Source: an uncultured Bacteroides sp.
GTDB taxonomy: Bacteria; Bacteroidota; Bacteroidia; Bacteroidales; Bacteroidaceae
Assembly: GCA_902388495.1 (NCBI GenBank)
Contig: CABMPP010000031.1
Span: 1 to 49,155 of the forward strand
Direction: 5' to 3'
DNA length: 49,155 nt
This document shows positions 1 through 9,746 of the stretch, one piece after another. The position numbers were made by a program, and so were the translations under genes. How positions within the stretch are numbered: position 1 is the first letter of the stretch; the number at the start of each line of letters is the position of its first letter. The notes beneath the pieces are model-generated. The model had not been told where the DNA came from and searched no databases. It saw only the letters and a list, made by a program, of their open reading frames with translations.

Positions 1-75
1 CCTTCGGATGTGAAACCCCTCCGCCCTACGGGCACCTCCCCTTTCAGGCGGAGGAATTTGGGATACTCCGTAAAT
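1..75. repeat. REP-like dispersed repeat, copy 1
   Basis: A GC-rich element whose core contains CCTCCGCCCTACGGGC and CTTTCAGGCGGAGG, so it can fold on itself (CCTCCGCC against GGCGGAGG). The same sequence appears in reverse complement at about 3878-3946, including the flanking CCTTCGGATGT end, and a diverged copy lies at about 3980-4040. It is noncoding and lies just upstream of the GH127 gene. A function as terminator or mRNA-stability element is inference. Confidence 0.7.
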
Positions 76-139
76 TCTCATTTACTCCCCATTTCGAAAT
101 GAACTATATTTAATAACCATCGTAAAAACACTTCAAAAG

Positions 140-2197
140 ATGAAAAACTTGAAAGTAAGACTTGCCGGCGTTCTGCTTACTACCGGACTACTGGCAGCTT
201 CCTGTACCACCGACCCTCTGTCGTCGGAAGTAACCATCGTCAATCGCCCCGATTGTTCACAAACCAACATCAGTTATGTAGGAAACCGCCAACCGCTGAA
301 GCCGATGAACTTCCTGAAACTCCCGGTTGGAAGCATCCGCCCCGAAGGATGGCTGAAGAAATACCTGGAACTGCAAAAGAACGGACTGACCGGACACTTG
401 AACGAAATCAGCGCCTGGCTTGCCAAAGACAACAACGCCTGGCTCACTACCGGCGGCGACCACGGCTGGGAAGAAGTGCCCTACTGGCTGAAAGGTTACG
501 GCAACCTGGCCTATATACTGAACGATCCCCAAATGATAGCCGAAGCCAAAGTATGGATTGAAGGCGCCTTCGCCAGCCAGCAGCCCGACGGGTACTTCGG
601 CCCCGTGAACGAACGGAACGGAAAGCGCGAACTCTGGGCGCAGATGATTATGCTGTGGTGCCTGCAATCTTATTACGAGCACTCCAACGACCCGCGCGTC
701 CTCAGCCTGATGACCAACTACTTTAAATGGCAACTGACCGTGCCCGACGAACAATTCCTGGAAGACTACTGGGAGAACAGCCGCGGCGGCGACAACCTGC
801 TGAGCGTATACTGGCTCTACAACCGCACCGGCGACGACTTCCTGCTGGAGCTTGCCAAGAAGATACACCGTAACACAGCAGACTGGACACGCCCTTCCTG
901 GCTGCCCAACTGGCACAACGTAAATATAGCCCAATGTTTCCGCGAACCCGCCACCTACTACATGCTGACCGGAGACTCCGCTATGCTGAACGCCACCTAT
1001 AACGTACAGCACCTGATTCGCCGTACCTTCGGCCAAGTGCCCGGCGGTATGTTCGGAGCCGACGAGAACGCCCGCATGGGATTCATCGACCCGCGCCAGG
1101 GTGTGGAGACTTGCGGAATGGTAGAACAGATGGCTTCGGACGAACTGCTGCTCTGCATGACCGGCGACCCGTCGTGGGCCGAGAATTGCGAGGACGTAGC
1201 ATTCAACACTTATCCCGCTGCCGTGATGCCGGACTTCAAAGCATTGCGTTACATCACTTCGCCCAACCAGACCATCAGTGATGCAAAGAACCATCATCCG
1301 GGTATCGACAACCGCGGTCCCTTCCTGGCAATGAACCCCTTCAGCAGCCGTTGCTGCCAGCACAACCATGCACAGGGATGGCCCTACTATGCCGAGCATC
1401 TGATACTCGCCACTCCCGACAACGGAGTAGCCGCCGCCCTCTACGCCGCCTGCAATGCAACGGTGAAGGTAGGAACCGAAGGTAATGAAATCACCCTGCA
1501 CGAAGAGACGAACTATCCGTTCGAGGAAAGCATCCGCTTCACCGTGAATACACCGGCGGCAACCACTTTCCCCTTCTATCTGAGAATACCGTCGTGGACG
1601 GAGAATGCCACAATCCTTATCAATGGAAAAGAAGTAGCCTCCAATCCCGAAGCCAGCAAGTATGCCTGCATCCGTCGCGAATGGAAGGACAACGACCAGG
1701 TTGAAATCCGTCTGCCCATGCAGCTGTCCATACGCACCTGGCAGGTGAACAAGAACAGTGTAAGCGTGGATTACGGCCCGCTCACCCTATCGCTGAAGAT
1801 AGACGAAGACTACGTGCAGAAGGACAGCAAGGAGACTGCCATCGGCGACTCCCAATGGCAGGAAGGTGCCGACGCAAGCCAGTGGCCGACGTATGAAATC
1901 TATGCCAAGTCGCCCTGGAACTATGCCCTGGTGCTGGACAAGAACCAACCGCTGAAGAACTTCCAGGTGGTGCACAAGGCATGGCCTGCCGATAACTTCC
2001 CCTTCACCGTGGAAAGCGCACCAATTGAGGTAAAAGCTATCGGACGGAAGATACCTTCATGGACTATCGACCAGTACGGTCTGTGCAGCGAGCTCCCCGA
2101 AGCCGATGCACCGAAAGGCGAGAAAGAAGAAATCACACTGATACCGATGGGAGCAGCGAGACTGAGGGTATCGGCTTTCCCCAATACAAGAGAATAA
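140..2197 (+). CDS. GH127-family (DUF1680) glycoside hydrolase, lipoprotein; putative beta-L-arabinofuranosidase
   Basis: 685 residues with a lipoprotein signal (hydrophobic stretch ending LLAASC, lipid-acceptor Cys near residue 22), so it is probably exported and membrane anchored. The family's zinc/cysteine catalytic centre is visible: E323 and C325 in VETCG, and the adjacent pair C405-C406 in SRCCQHNHAQ. In characterised GH127 enzymes one of these cysteines is the nucleophile and the others, with the Glu, bind zinc. The start ATG is the only one in front of a signal peptide. The gene is followed after 57 bp by a GH76 gene and is probably co-transcribed with it. The hybrid two-component regulator downstream is a plausible controller. 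The substrate is uncertain: GH127-like and GH146-like families are hard to separate by eye. Confidence 0.82.
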   Translation: MKNLKVRLAGVLLTTGLLAASCTTDPLSSEVTIVNRPDCSQTNISYVGNRQPLKPMNFLKLPVGSIRPEGWLKKYLELQKNGLTGHLNEISAWLAKDNNAWLTTGGDHGWEEVPYWLKGYGNLAYILNDPQMIAEAKVWIEGAFASQQPDGYFGPVNERNGKRELWAQMIMLWCLQSYYEHSNDPRVLSLMTNYFKWQLTVPDEQFLEDYWENSRGGDNLLSVYWLYNRTGDDFLLELAKKIHRNTADWTRPSWLPNWHNVNIAQCFREPATYYMLTGDSAMLNATYNVQHLIRRTFGQVPGGMFGADENARMGFIDPRQGVETCGMVEQMASDELLLCMTGDPSWAENCEDVAFNTYPAAVMPDFKALRYITSPNQTISDAKNHHPGIDNRGPFLAMNPFSSRCCQHNHAQGWPYYAEHLILATPDNGVAAALYAACNATVKVGTEGNEITLHEETNYPFEESIRFTVNTPAATTFPFYLRIPSWTENATILINGKEVASNPEASKYACIRREWKDNDQVEIRLPMQLSIRTWQVNKNSVSVDYGPLTLSLKIDEDYVQKDSKETAIGDSQWQEGADASQWPTYEIYAKSPWNYALVLDKNQPLKNFQVVHKAWPADNFPFTVESAPIEVKAIGRKIPSWTIDQYGLCSELPEADAPKGEKEEITLIPMGAARLRVSAFPNTRE

Positions 2198-2254
2198 ATA
2201 CCTTAAAACGACAATAGCATCATAAGAAGCAACATTAAATAACCCTATAACAAG

Positions 2255-3421
2255 ATGAGAAAGTTTTTCATAACCTCCACCCTACTCCTGATACCCCTTT
2301 TCCTCTCGGCCCAGCTGGGAGGGAAGCTGTATCAGCAGCGGGCGGATTCACTGCTACAACGCATCCTTTCACTCTACGAAGTGAAGAAGTACGGGTTGCT
2401 GATGGAGACCTATCCGCGCAACCCCAAACAACAAATCACTTATACGGCCGACACGGGGAACGAAGTCACCCAGCAGGAAGTTTCTTTCCTTTGGCCCTAC
2501 TCGGCGATGGTGTCGGGATGCGTCTCACTCTACAAGACATCGGGCGAGAAGAAGTACAAGAAGCTGATGGACCGGCAAATCAAGCCCGGACTGGACCGCT
2601 ACTGGGACAGTACCCGCCTGCCTGAGTGCTACCAGTCCTACCCCGCTTTTGCCGGGAAGAACGACCGCTACTACGACGACAACGACTGGGTTGCCATCGA
2701 CTTTTGCGACTACTACGTGGCCACCCGCAACCAGGAGTACCTCCGTAAGGCCATAGCCCTGCACGATTACATCTACTCCGGCTGGTCCGACGAGCTGGGA
2801 GGCGGCATCTACTGGTGCGAGCAGAAGAAGACGTCGAAGAACACCTGCTCCAACGCGCCCGCTACCGTGCTTTGCATGAAGCTCTACAACATTACGAAAG
2901 ACCGGAAGTATCTGGAGCAGGCCAAAGAGACTTACCGCTGGACGCGCGACAATCTGCGCGACCCGTCGGACTTCGTCTACTGGGACAACGTGAACCTGAA
3001 AGGAAAGATAGGCTATGCCAAATACACGTACAACAGCGGGCAGATGATTCAGGCCGGCGTACTGCTCTACCAAGCCACCGGCGACAAACAGTACCTGACA
3101 GACGCCCAGCAGACGGCGCGCGGAGCCCATCAGCATTTCCTGAAGCCGCAGCCCACCGTCCGGGGGGAGATGTTGTTCTACCCCTCCAGCCCGTGGTTCA
3201 ACGTCATCCTGTTCCGCGGCTTGAAAGCCCTCTACCAGGTGGACAAGGACGATACGTACGTGAAGGCGATGATTGCCAATGCCGATTATGCCTGGAGATA
3301 TACGCGCGATGAAAACGGGCTGCTGAACAACGACTGGTCCGGCAATCGCAAAGACCGATTCAAGAGCCTGTTGGAGAACTCTTGCATGATAGAACTGTAT
3401 TCGGAGATCAGCGAACTGTAA
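2255..3421 (+). CDS. GH76-family glycosidase, putative endo-alpha-1,6-mannanase
   Basis: 388 residues with a cleavable signal peptide ([20 protein letters not shown]). The GH76 catalytic aspartate pair is visible as D141-D142 in [12 protein letters not shown], and [11 protein letters not shown] followed by a Cys-Ser-Asn-Ala segment is typical of the family. Length matches single-domain GH76 enzymes. Family members cut alpha-1,6-mannan backbones such as those of fungal cell walls or mycobacterial lipomannan; the pairing with GH127 here leaves the substrate open. It is the second gene of the two-gene glycosidase unit and ends in front of a strong terminator hairpin. No SusC/SusD pair is present in the window. 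Confidence 0.83.
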   Translation: MRKFFITSTLLLIPLFLSAQLGGKLYQQRADSLLQRILSLYEVKKYGLLMETYPRNPKQQITYTADTGNEVTQQEVSFLWPYSAMVSGCVSLYKTSGEKKYKKLMDRQIKPGLDRYWDSTRLPECYQSYPAFAGKNDRYYDDNDWVAIDFCDYYVATRNQEYLRKAIALHDYIYSGWSDELGGGIYWCEQKKTSKNTCSNAPATVLCMKLYNITKDRKYLEQAKETYRWTRDNLRDPSDFVYWDNVNLKGKIGYAKYTYNSGQMIQAGVLLYQATGDKQYLTDAQQTARGAHQHFLKPQPTVRGEMLFYPSSPWFNVILFRGLKALYQVDKDDTYVKAMIANADYAWRYTRDENGLLNNDWSGNRKDRFKSLLENSCMIELYSEISEL

Positions 3422-3443
3422 ACGCTTCGCTCTCTCCCAAAAA

Positions 3444-3521
3444 GCGAGCCTCCGGGCCGACACTTTTCTTCCAGATTTTCTCGGAGGAAGGAAAAGTGCC
3501 GGTTCGGAGGCTTCTATTTTT
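3444..3521 (+). terminator. Rho-independent terminator after the GH127-GH76 unit
   Basis: A long imperfect stem pairs GAGCCTCCGGGCCGACAC and the following CTTTTCTTCC with GGAAGGAAAAGTGCC and GGTTCGGAGGCTTC. It ends in TATTTTT, directly downstream of the GH76 stop codon. Confidence 0.75.
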
Positions 3522-3535
3522 GCCGGGGAGGAGAA

Positions 3536-3831
3536 GAGGCGTTCGGTTGACCCCTATTTTTCCCGGGGGAGCCTTTGTAACGTGCAGTTGGCTCCAATTT
3601 TCTCCGGCGGGGCAAATGTAACGTGCAGTTGACCCCAATTTTTCCCGGCGGAGCAAATGTAACGTGCGGTTGGCTCCAATTTTGCGCGGCGGGGGTAATG
3701 TAACGTGCGGTTGGCCCCGATTTTCCCCGGCGGGGGTAATGTAACGTGCGGTTGGCTCCGATTTTCCTCGGCGGAGGTAATGTAACGTGCGGTTAGCCCC
3801 GATTTTCCTCGGCGGAGGTAATGTAACGTGA
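3536..3831. repeat. 41-bp tandem repeat array (about 7 copies)
   Basis: The phrase GTAACGTG recurs at 3577, 3618, 3659, 3700, 3741, 3782 and 3823, an exact 41-bp spacing throughout. Units share GTAACGTGCGGTTGGCTCC, then ATTTTCC, then GGCGG. The first unit is the most diverged. A period of 41 is not a multiple of three, so the apparent open frames across it are not credible proteins. There are no unique spacers, so it is not a CRISPR array. Confidence 0.9.
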
Positions 3832-4108
3832 GTTCGATATAAGATGATTGACTCATATCCGTACAGGTTATGAGCAAGAGTATCTCAAACTCCTCCGCCT
3901 GAAAGGGGAGGTGCCCGTAGGGCGGAGGGGTTTTACATCCGAAGGGACTTATCTATTGCAAAGTTACTCTCTGCTTATGTAAGACCCCCTCCCCCCTACG
4001 GGGTACTCCCCCTTTCAGGCGGGAGAGTTTGAGATACTCATGTTTATCATTTCATTCATTTCTATCATCAATATGAGTCAATCATCTTATATCGAACTCA
4101 CGTTAATG
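3821..4108. mobile_element. Fold-back (MITE-like) element with 35-bp terminal inverted repeats
   Basis: A perfect 35-bp inverted repeat (3824-3858 against 4071-4105, beginning TAACGTGAGTTCGATATAAG) encloses two further oppositely oriented arms, 3878-3946 and about 3980-4040, which are copies of the REP-like repeat seen at the window start. ATG flanks both ends (3821-3823 and 4106-4108), a possible 3-bp target duplication. The left end lies inside the last unit of the 41-bp tandem array and the right flank resumes ATGTAACG, as if the element inserted into the array. It encodes no transposase, so mobility would need one supplied in trans. Classification as a mobile element is inference from structure. 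Confidence 0.6.
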
Positions 4109-4123
4109 TAACGAACCGCCCCA

Positions 4124-7100
4124 TCAGGATGCCGGAGGATAATCCTTAGGCAGCACCCCAAACTGCGCCTTAAAGCATTTGGCAAAATACGACGAAGAGT
4201 TAAAGCCCACCTGCTCGCAAACTTCTATAATCCGCATTCCACTCTTCAGCAATTCGGCAGCCTTGTTCAGACGTATCGTCTTCAGGTAGTCATTAGGCGC
4301 CATACCGGACAGCGCCTTTATCTTCCGATAGAAATTGGAACGGCTCATGTTCAATGCCTCAGCCAGTGTATCTACCGAAAAGTTCTCATCCGAAAGCTGC
4401 TCGCCTATTGCTGCCTGCACCTTGGCAATGAAATCGCAGTCCCGCTGAGAAAGCGTAAACTCGGTTGCCAGCGTCCCGGGCGCAGTGCCGGACAGAGTAG
4501 TCATCATCTTATGGAATGCCTGGCGCAACTTCAGCAGATTCTCAATCTGCTTGTGCAGCTGGCGGATGGAGAAAGGCTTCTCTACAAACGCATCCGCCCC
4601 GCAATCGAATCCTTCCGCTTTCGCCTCAAGCGTCGTCTTGGCCGTCAACAGAATCACCGGAATGTGCGAGTAGTCGATGTCCGACTTCACCCGTTCCGTC
4701 AGCTCCATGCCATCCATCTCGGGCATCATCACGTCACTGACGATTACATCGACCACCTCTTTGGCCAGCACCTCCAATGCCTGACGCCCATTGTGCGCCT
4801 TGAGCACCTTGAACCAGGCACTGAGCGACTCCCGGGTCAGGTTCAGCAGCTCCACATTATCCTCTACCAGCAGCACGGTGAACTTCCGGGCCGAATATTC
4901 CGTCGTTTCCAAGGCTGCATCTTCAGTCTCCGGCACATTTACCAGCTCCGGAAGTTGTGAGGCTTCTTCGGTGCTCTTCTCCCCCACCGGCAACGACAAT
5001 ACAAAAGAAGAACCGCCATACGAACTATCGGCCACCGTCAGTGTGCCGTGATGCAGTTCGGCCAGCGACCTGGAGAAAGCGAGTCCTATCCCGGTTCCCT
5101 CCACTCCGGGCTTGGCATCTCTCACCTGATAAAACGCCTCGAAAATCCTTTGCTTTTCAGCATCCGGCACACCCGGTCCATCGTCTTCCACCAATATCTT
5201 AAAACCATCTTCCACCGCAACCAGACGGACATCAATGCGGGTGCGGGCATACTTCACTGCATTGCCTATCAGGTTGACGATAATCTTGCACACATTCTCC
5301 GAGTCCACCTGCGCATACACTTCCTTTTTAGGAATATCGAGCGTTATCAACAATTTATTCAGCTCGGCCGAACCGGAGAATTGCTCATACACCACCTTCA
5401 CCAATTCACTGACGTTACATCGCTTCAGATTCAGCCGGATTCCTCCGCTTTCCATCTTCTGGAAGTCGAGCAGCTGGTTAGTGATGCCCAGCAGATAGTT
5501 CACATTGCGGTCAATCACCAAGAGGTACCTGGCATCGCGTTCCCCTCTTCTCTCCTCAAGCAGCTTTTCGAGCGGCAGGCGAATCAAGCTCAACGGCGTA
5601 CGGATCTCGTGCACCAGGTTGACGAAGAAGCTGATCTTCGACTTATACACCTCTTCCTCTTTCGTTATCTGATACTCCTTCATGCGCCGTTTGTACTTCA
5701 TCTTGACGAATTTATTCCAACGCCAAGCTATGTAGCAAGCCACTCCCAACAGACACAAGACGTACAAACAATAAGCCCAAACAGAAAGCCACCAGGGAGG
5801 TGTAATCACAATCAGCAACGAAGCATTCTCCTCATTCCACAAATGGTCATTGTTAGAGCCGCGCACTTCGAACTCATACTTTCCCGGAGAAAGATTCGTG
5901 TACGAAGCGATATTGAGATTCGGGCTCGTAACCCAGTCCTTATCTACTCCCTTCAGCCGATAGCTATACTTGTTCTTCAATGGGTCTTCGTAGCTGAGGG
6001 CCACAAAGTTGATTGAAAAACTATTGTACTCGTAGGGCAAGGTGATGGTCTTCGCCCGATAAAGAGGCTCTTCCAAATGCAGTTTCTCCTTCATGGCACG
6101 CTCGTCAGCAAGGTATGGCAAGCGGATGTCTGTGATGTAAACCGGAGGGATATACTGATTGTCCGTAAACTGCTCGGGAACGAATGCATTAAAACCGTTG
6201 ATACCTCCAAAGTAAAGCTTGCCGTCGGCTGTTTTCAAGGAAGACTGTGCCGTAAACTGATTTCCCTGCAAGCCATCGTCCACCGTAAACCGGCGGAAAT
6301 GCTGCTTCGTAACCGGATTGATCGTAACCAGCCCGGTATTGCCGGAGATCCAGAAATCACCCGTTTTATCTTCTTCTATGGAGTAAATGACCCGGTTGGG
6401 CAGGAGCGTACTGGTGGGATCGAAGTCCACAAAGGTTTCGGTATCGGCATTGAACGAGCAAAGCCCGCCTCCATTCGTTCCGAACCACATAGTACCTTTC
6501 CTGTCTTCGAACAGAGTGATTATCGAATTATTAGTAATGGTGGTAGAGTCGGAACTTTCGTGCAGATAGTGTTTCCAGTGGTCGTCGTGCATGCTATAAC
6601 GGAATACCCCGCTGCTGGAAGTAGCAATCCACAGATTCTCATACAGATCTTCCGTTATATCGACAACAGATATCATGGAGCCTATAGTAGTAATCGTCGA
6701 GAAATCATCCTCTTTTGCATTATACTGGCACAAGCCCCAACTGGTTCCGACAAAGATATTACCGCTCCGGTCTTTGTACAATGCCAACACATCGTCACTG
6801 CAAATAGTATTGGGAATATCTTTCTGGTGATTGTACGACTTCAGTTTCCCCGTCTTAATATCCAATACCTTCAGCCCTTCGCTATAAGTACCCATCCACA
6901 GCCGGTCATCATCCAGCAACAAAGAACGTATATCATACTTCAGATTGACATGCCCTCCTATCTCGTAACGGGACAGTTGCTGGGTAGCAGTATTGAAAAA
7001 GCATAAGCCATTGCGGGTGCCCACCCAAATGTTCCCATCCCTGTTTTCGCAGAAAGGCCCGATGACTTTACCCGCATATACCATTCCCTCATGGTAAACC

Positions 7101-8128
7101 GGAGGATAATAGTCGAAGCGCTTCGTTTGCTTCGCCTGATAGTTGACACCTCCCAGATTGGTTAATATCCAAATGCCCCCTTCCACATCGCGCATCATTG
7201 CGTTAATGGATTGGTCGCTAAGACTCCGCGGGTCACTGGGATTATCAATGCGGACAAAAGTCTTGGCAACAATATTAAAAAGGTAGAGCCCGTTGTCCGT
7301 ACCCAACAACAATTCGGTATCCGAATAACTTAGAAGGCTGTTGATAGCACCGAAATTGAATGCAGACGCATTGTAGTAATCCAACTTCCCGGAGTTCTCA
7401 TTCAGGCAATACAGCAAGTTACTCCCTGCCCCGAACCATATATTACCAGCTATCGGCAGCAGGCAGTGAATGCGATAATTATCCGGATTGTTGCCGGCTG
7501 CCATCAATGGGTACGAACGTATAAAATTCCCCTCTTTGTCAAAACAAAGCAGCCCCTCCTGCAAGGAAGAGGAATAGATGTTTGAACCACTCTCACAGAC
7601 ATCCCACATAAAAGAGGCTTGCAGGCTATTCTGGTGTAACGAGTCTTTCTCCTGATCGTAGACAAACAGGCCCTGTCCCAATGTCGCAATCCAAACCAAT
7701 CCATTCCCGGACTTTATAATCTTTTTGACCTCACTGCTGATGAAAACCCCATAAGGAGTCTTCTTATCGAAATGGGAGAAGCGGTCGTGCTTCCGGTCAT
7801 AGATATAAAGTCCGGAGTTGGTTCCTACCCAAATATCCTGGTTCTCGTCTTCGAAGAGTGCCTGTACAAAGTTGTTCCCAAGCGAAAACTTATCATTCAA
7901 TACATTCCGGTATATCTTGCTGTTCAAACCGTTAAAGCAATTCAAACCATCGTTCGTACCCAGCCATACAAAGCCATGACTATCCTGCAACGCACACCAT
8001 ACAGTGTTGTGCGACAGTCCGTCTTCTACCTGATATTTCTTAAAAGTAAAATTGGGGAATGCAAATAATGGTAACAGCCAGAAAGCCAACAGGAGACTCA
8101 GCAGTGCAGTTCTTTTCATGTTCTTCAA
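4124..8128 (-). CDS. Hybrid two-component system sensor/regulator (HTCS)
   Basis: 1334 residues, the full length for this Bacteroides family. Order: signal peptide (1-23); a periplasmic double propeller built from repeats such as GLVWIATLGQGLFVYD and WMGTYSEGL (about 25-690); a Y_Y_Y domain (about 700-770); one membrane segment (about 780-805); a histidine-kinase domain with phospho-acceptor His near 840 in LVHEIRTPL; an ATPase domain with GNAVKYA, EDDGPGVPD and GTGIGLAF; a receiver with phospho-acceptor Asp near 1132 in SDVMMPEMDG; and an AraC-type HTH (about 1230-1334). All catalytic motifs are intact. Such proteins bind oligosaccharides in the periplasm and activate adjacent polysaccharide-use genes, so the convergent GH127-GH76 unit is the likely target. 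A second ATG three codons in is an alternative start. Confidence 0.95.
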   Translation of the reverse strand: MKNMKRTALLSLLLAFWLLPLFAFPNFTFKKYQVEDGLSHNTVWCALQDSHGFVWLGTNDGLNCFNGLNSKIYRNVLNDKFSLGNNFVQALFEDENQDIWVGTNSGLYIYDRKHDRFSHFDKKTPYGVFISSEVKKIIKSGNGLVWIATLGQGLFVYDQEKDSLHQNSLQASFMWDVCESGSNIYSSSLQEGLLCFDKEGNFIRSYPLMAAGNNPDNYRIHCLLPIAGNIWFGAGSNLLYCLNENSGKLDYYNASAFNFGAINSLLSYSDTELLLGTDNGLYLFNIVAKTFVRIDNPSDPRSLSDQSINAMMRDVEGGIWILTNLGGVNYQAKQTKRFDYYPPVYHEGMVYAGKVIGPFCENRDGNIWVGTRNGLCFFNTATQQLSRYEIGGHVNLKYDIRSLLLDDDRLWMGTYSEGLKVLDIKTGKLKSYNHQKDIPNTICSDDVLALYKDRSGNIFVGTSWGLCQYNAKEDDFSTITTIGSMISVVDITEDLYENLWIATSSSGVFRYSMHDDHWKHYLHESSDSTTITNNSIITLFEDRKGTMWFGTNGGGLCSFNADTETFVDFDPTSTLLPNRVIYSIEEDKTGDFWISGNTGLVTINPVTKQHFRRFTVDDGLQGNQFTAQSSLKTADGKLYFGGINGFNAFVPEQFTDNQYIPPVYITDIRLPYLADERAMKEKLHLEEPLYRAKTITLPYEYNSFSINFVALSYEDPLKNKYSYRLKGVDKDWVTSPNLNIASYTNLSPGKYEFEVRGSNNDHLWNEENASLLIVITPPWWLSVWAYCLYVLCLLGVACYIAWRWNKFVKMKYKRRMKEYQITKEEEVYKSKISFFVNLVHEIRTPLSLIRLPLEKLLEERRGERDARYLLVIDRNVNYLLGITNQLLDFQKMESGGIRLNLKRCNVSELVKVVYEQFSGSAELNKLLITLDIPKKEVYAQVDSENVCKIIVNLIGNAVKYARTRIDVRLVAVEDGFKILVEDDGPGVPDAEKQRIFEAFYQVRDAKPGVEGTGIGLAFSRSLAELHHGTLTVADSSYGGSSFVLSLPVGEKSTEEASQLPELVNVPETEDAALETTEYSARKFTVLLVEDNVELLNLTRESLSAWFKVLKAHNGRQALEVLAKEVVDVIVSDVMMPEMDGMELTERVKSDIDYSHIPVILLTAKTTLEAKAEGFDCGADAFVEKPFSIRQLHKQIENLLKLRQAFHKMMTTLSGTAPGTLATEFTLSQRDCDFIAKVQAAIGEQLSDENFSVDTLAEALNMSRSNFYRKIKALSGMAPNDYLKTIRLNKAAELLKSGMRIIEVCEQVGFNSSSYFAKCFKAQFGVLPKDYPPAS

Positions 8129-8317
8129 TCATTTAAGTGTAGATATTCTCCCTAACCGAGTTATTGTATATCTTCTATTTATTCTCGTCTCTCACAAATA
8201 GCCCATTATCATCTCAGAAGCAGTTCTCTATCTTTAAAGATGATTGGACAAAATTAATGAGTTTTTCTAAATAATCATAGTATTAAGCGAGAAATATAGA
8301 TACTTAAGATTGAAGAA

Positions 8318-8339
8318 TATAAAAAGGAGCCCTCTCCTT
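8318..8339 (-). terminator. Terminator of the RND efflux operon
   Basis: On the minus strand AAGGAG and CTCCTT form a short hairpin with a 4-nt loop followed by TTTTTAT. The hairpin overlaps the stop codon of the outer-membrane channel gene. Confidence 0.6.
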
Positions 8340-9729
8340 ATTCCACAGCATCCGTTGCTGTCTGCCAGCCGCCTCCCAAAGCTTTATACACATTTACCAT
8401 TGCAATGAGTTCATCGCGGATAGCATTGCTTACGCCTATCTGCGCGTCAAAGTAGCCACGTTGCGCATCGAGCACATCCATGTAGTTGATGACACCATTG
8501 ATATATTGCAGTTGCGCCAAGTCTACGTAGCCTTTGGCAGAGCGTTCGAGCTTGGCGCGAAGCTGGTAGACCTCCTTTATCTTATTGAAATCGACAATTG
8601 CATTTTTGGCTTCCTTGAATGCATTCAGTACTGTCTTTTCATAATTGTGCACTTCAGCTTCGAAAGAAGCTTTCTGGGCTTTCAGTGCGGCACGGTTCTT
8701 TCCCCAACCGAAAAGCGGAGTCAGCACTGCACCGTTCAGCAGTGAATAAGGCGATTGCAGGAAGTTGGAAAGTACATCGCTTTCCAACCCGAATTGTCCG
8801 GTAAGGGCGAGGCGGGGAAACATATTGGTATAGGCCACTTTCACTTTTGCATGTTCTGCCCTCAACTGCTGTTCCGCTGCACGAATATCGGGGCGGCGCT
8901 CCAGTAAATCGGAAGGCAACCCGACCGGCAAAGATTCCGGCACATCCAGTTCTTGCAAGAAGTTGACACGGCGGATGCGGGTAGGAAATTCACCGGCAAG
9001 GAAAGCAATGTCATTCTCCTTTAAAGAGATGCGACGTTCCAAGTCCGGTACAAGCGTCGCAGTACGTGCCAGCTCTACTTGTGCCTGTTGGTAGGAGGTT
9101 TCCGAAGTAAGTCCACCCTCAAAACGAATACGCGCCAGACGGACACCTTCTTCGCGGGCCTTCTGTGTCTGGCGGACAATCTCCAGTTCCGTATCGAGGG
9201 CTACCAATTCGTAATAGGCTTGCGCCACCTCGGCAACAATCGTCATACGCAAAGCGCGCTGGGCCTCTACCGTTTTCAAATAATCGGCCACGGCAGCCAC
9301 TTGCTTCCATCGCAGGTTTCCCCAAAGATCTATTTCCCAGGAAAGAAGTGCTTTGGCTTCATAAGTATTGCCCACATCACGGCTATGTCCGCCATAATTC
9401 TCAACTTCCCGTTCGGCATCCACCTTTCCGGTGAGTTGAGGCAAGAGATTGGCAACACTGATACGCTTCTGTGCCGCCATCTCCTTGACACGTGCCGCAG
9501 CAATAAGCATATCCTTGTTATATTCAAGCGTACGTGCTATCAGACTGCGCAAGGTGCTGTCCGTATAAACCACCTGCCACTGTTCATCGGCAATGCTCAT
9601 ACTGTCTTGTTGCTGTGCCAAGCTATCCGGCAATGACATTTCCGGACGGACATAGCTTTTTCCTATCTTGCAGGATGTAAAAACAAACATGCTCAATAAC
9701 AAGAGGATATATATATTTCTTTTTTTCAT
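8338..9729 (-). CDS. RND-type outer-membrane efflux lipoprotein (TolC/OprM/NodT family)
   Basis: 463 residues starting with a lipoprotein signal (LLLLSMFVFTSC, Cys near residue 20). The two repeated outer-membrane efflux halves are recognisable: an N-terminal half with long helical segments (KDMLIAAARVKEMAAQ), and a C-terminal half with LLERRPDIRAAEQQLRAEH and a conserved late helix of the form LAQLQYINGVINYMDVLDAQ. This is the last gene of a three-gene operon, 17 bp after the pump gene. It provides the outer-membrane duct of the tripartite pump. A terminator hairpin overlaps its stop codon. Confidence 0.93.
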   Translation of the reverse strand: MKKRNIYILLLLSMFVFTSCKIGKSYVRPEMSLPDSLAQQQDSMSIADEQWQVVYTDSTLRSLIARTLEYNKDMLIAAARVKEMAAQKRISVANLLPQLTGKVDAEREVENYGGHSRDVGNTYEAKALLSWEIDLWGNLRWKQVAAVADYLKTVEAQRALRMTIVAEVAQAYYELVALDTELEIVRQTQKAREEGVRLARIRFEGGLTSETSYQQAQVELARTATLVPDLERRISLKENDIAFLAGEFPTRIRRVNFLQELDVPESLPVGLPSDLLERRPDIRAAEQQLRAEHAKVKVAYTNMFPRLALTGQFGLESDVLSNFLQSPYSLLNGAVLTPLFGWGKNRAALKAQKASFEAEVHNYEKTVLNAFKEAKNAIVDFNKIKEVYQLRAKLERSAKGYVDLAQLQYINGVINYMDVLDAQRGYFDAQIGVSNAIRDELIAMVNVYKALGGGWQTATDAVE

Positions 9730-9746
9730 GATGTTGTTCTTTAAAT

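Noticed and set aside
257..1501. 414-aa antisense frame over the GH127 gene
   Set aside because: Shadow of a GC-rich coding gene: no recognisable domain, no ribosome-binding site, and the opposite strand encodes a clear enzyme.
3536..3831. Tandem array as CRISPR
   Set aside because: Units are contiguous with a 41-bp period and no unique spacers; no cas genes are nearby.
3382..3877. Small frames over the tandem array (79-107 aa)
   Set aside because: The period of 41 bp is not a multiple of three; the products are low-complexity repeats without conserved pattern.
5048..7006. Long plus-strand frames inside the HTCS gene
   Set aside because: The minus-strand frame has every HTCS domain intact; the plus-strand products lack any motif.
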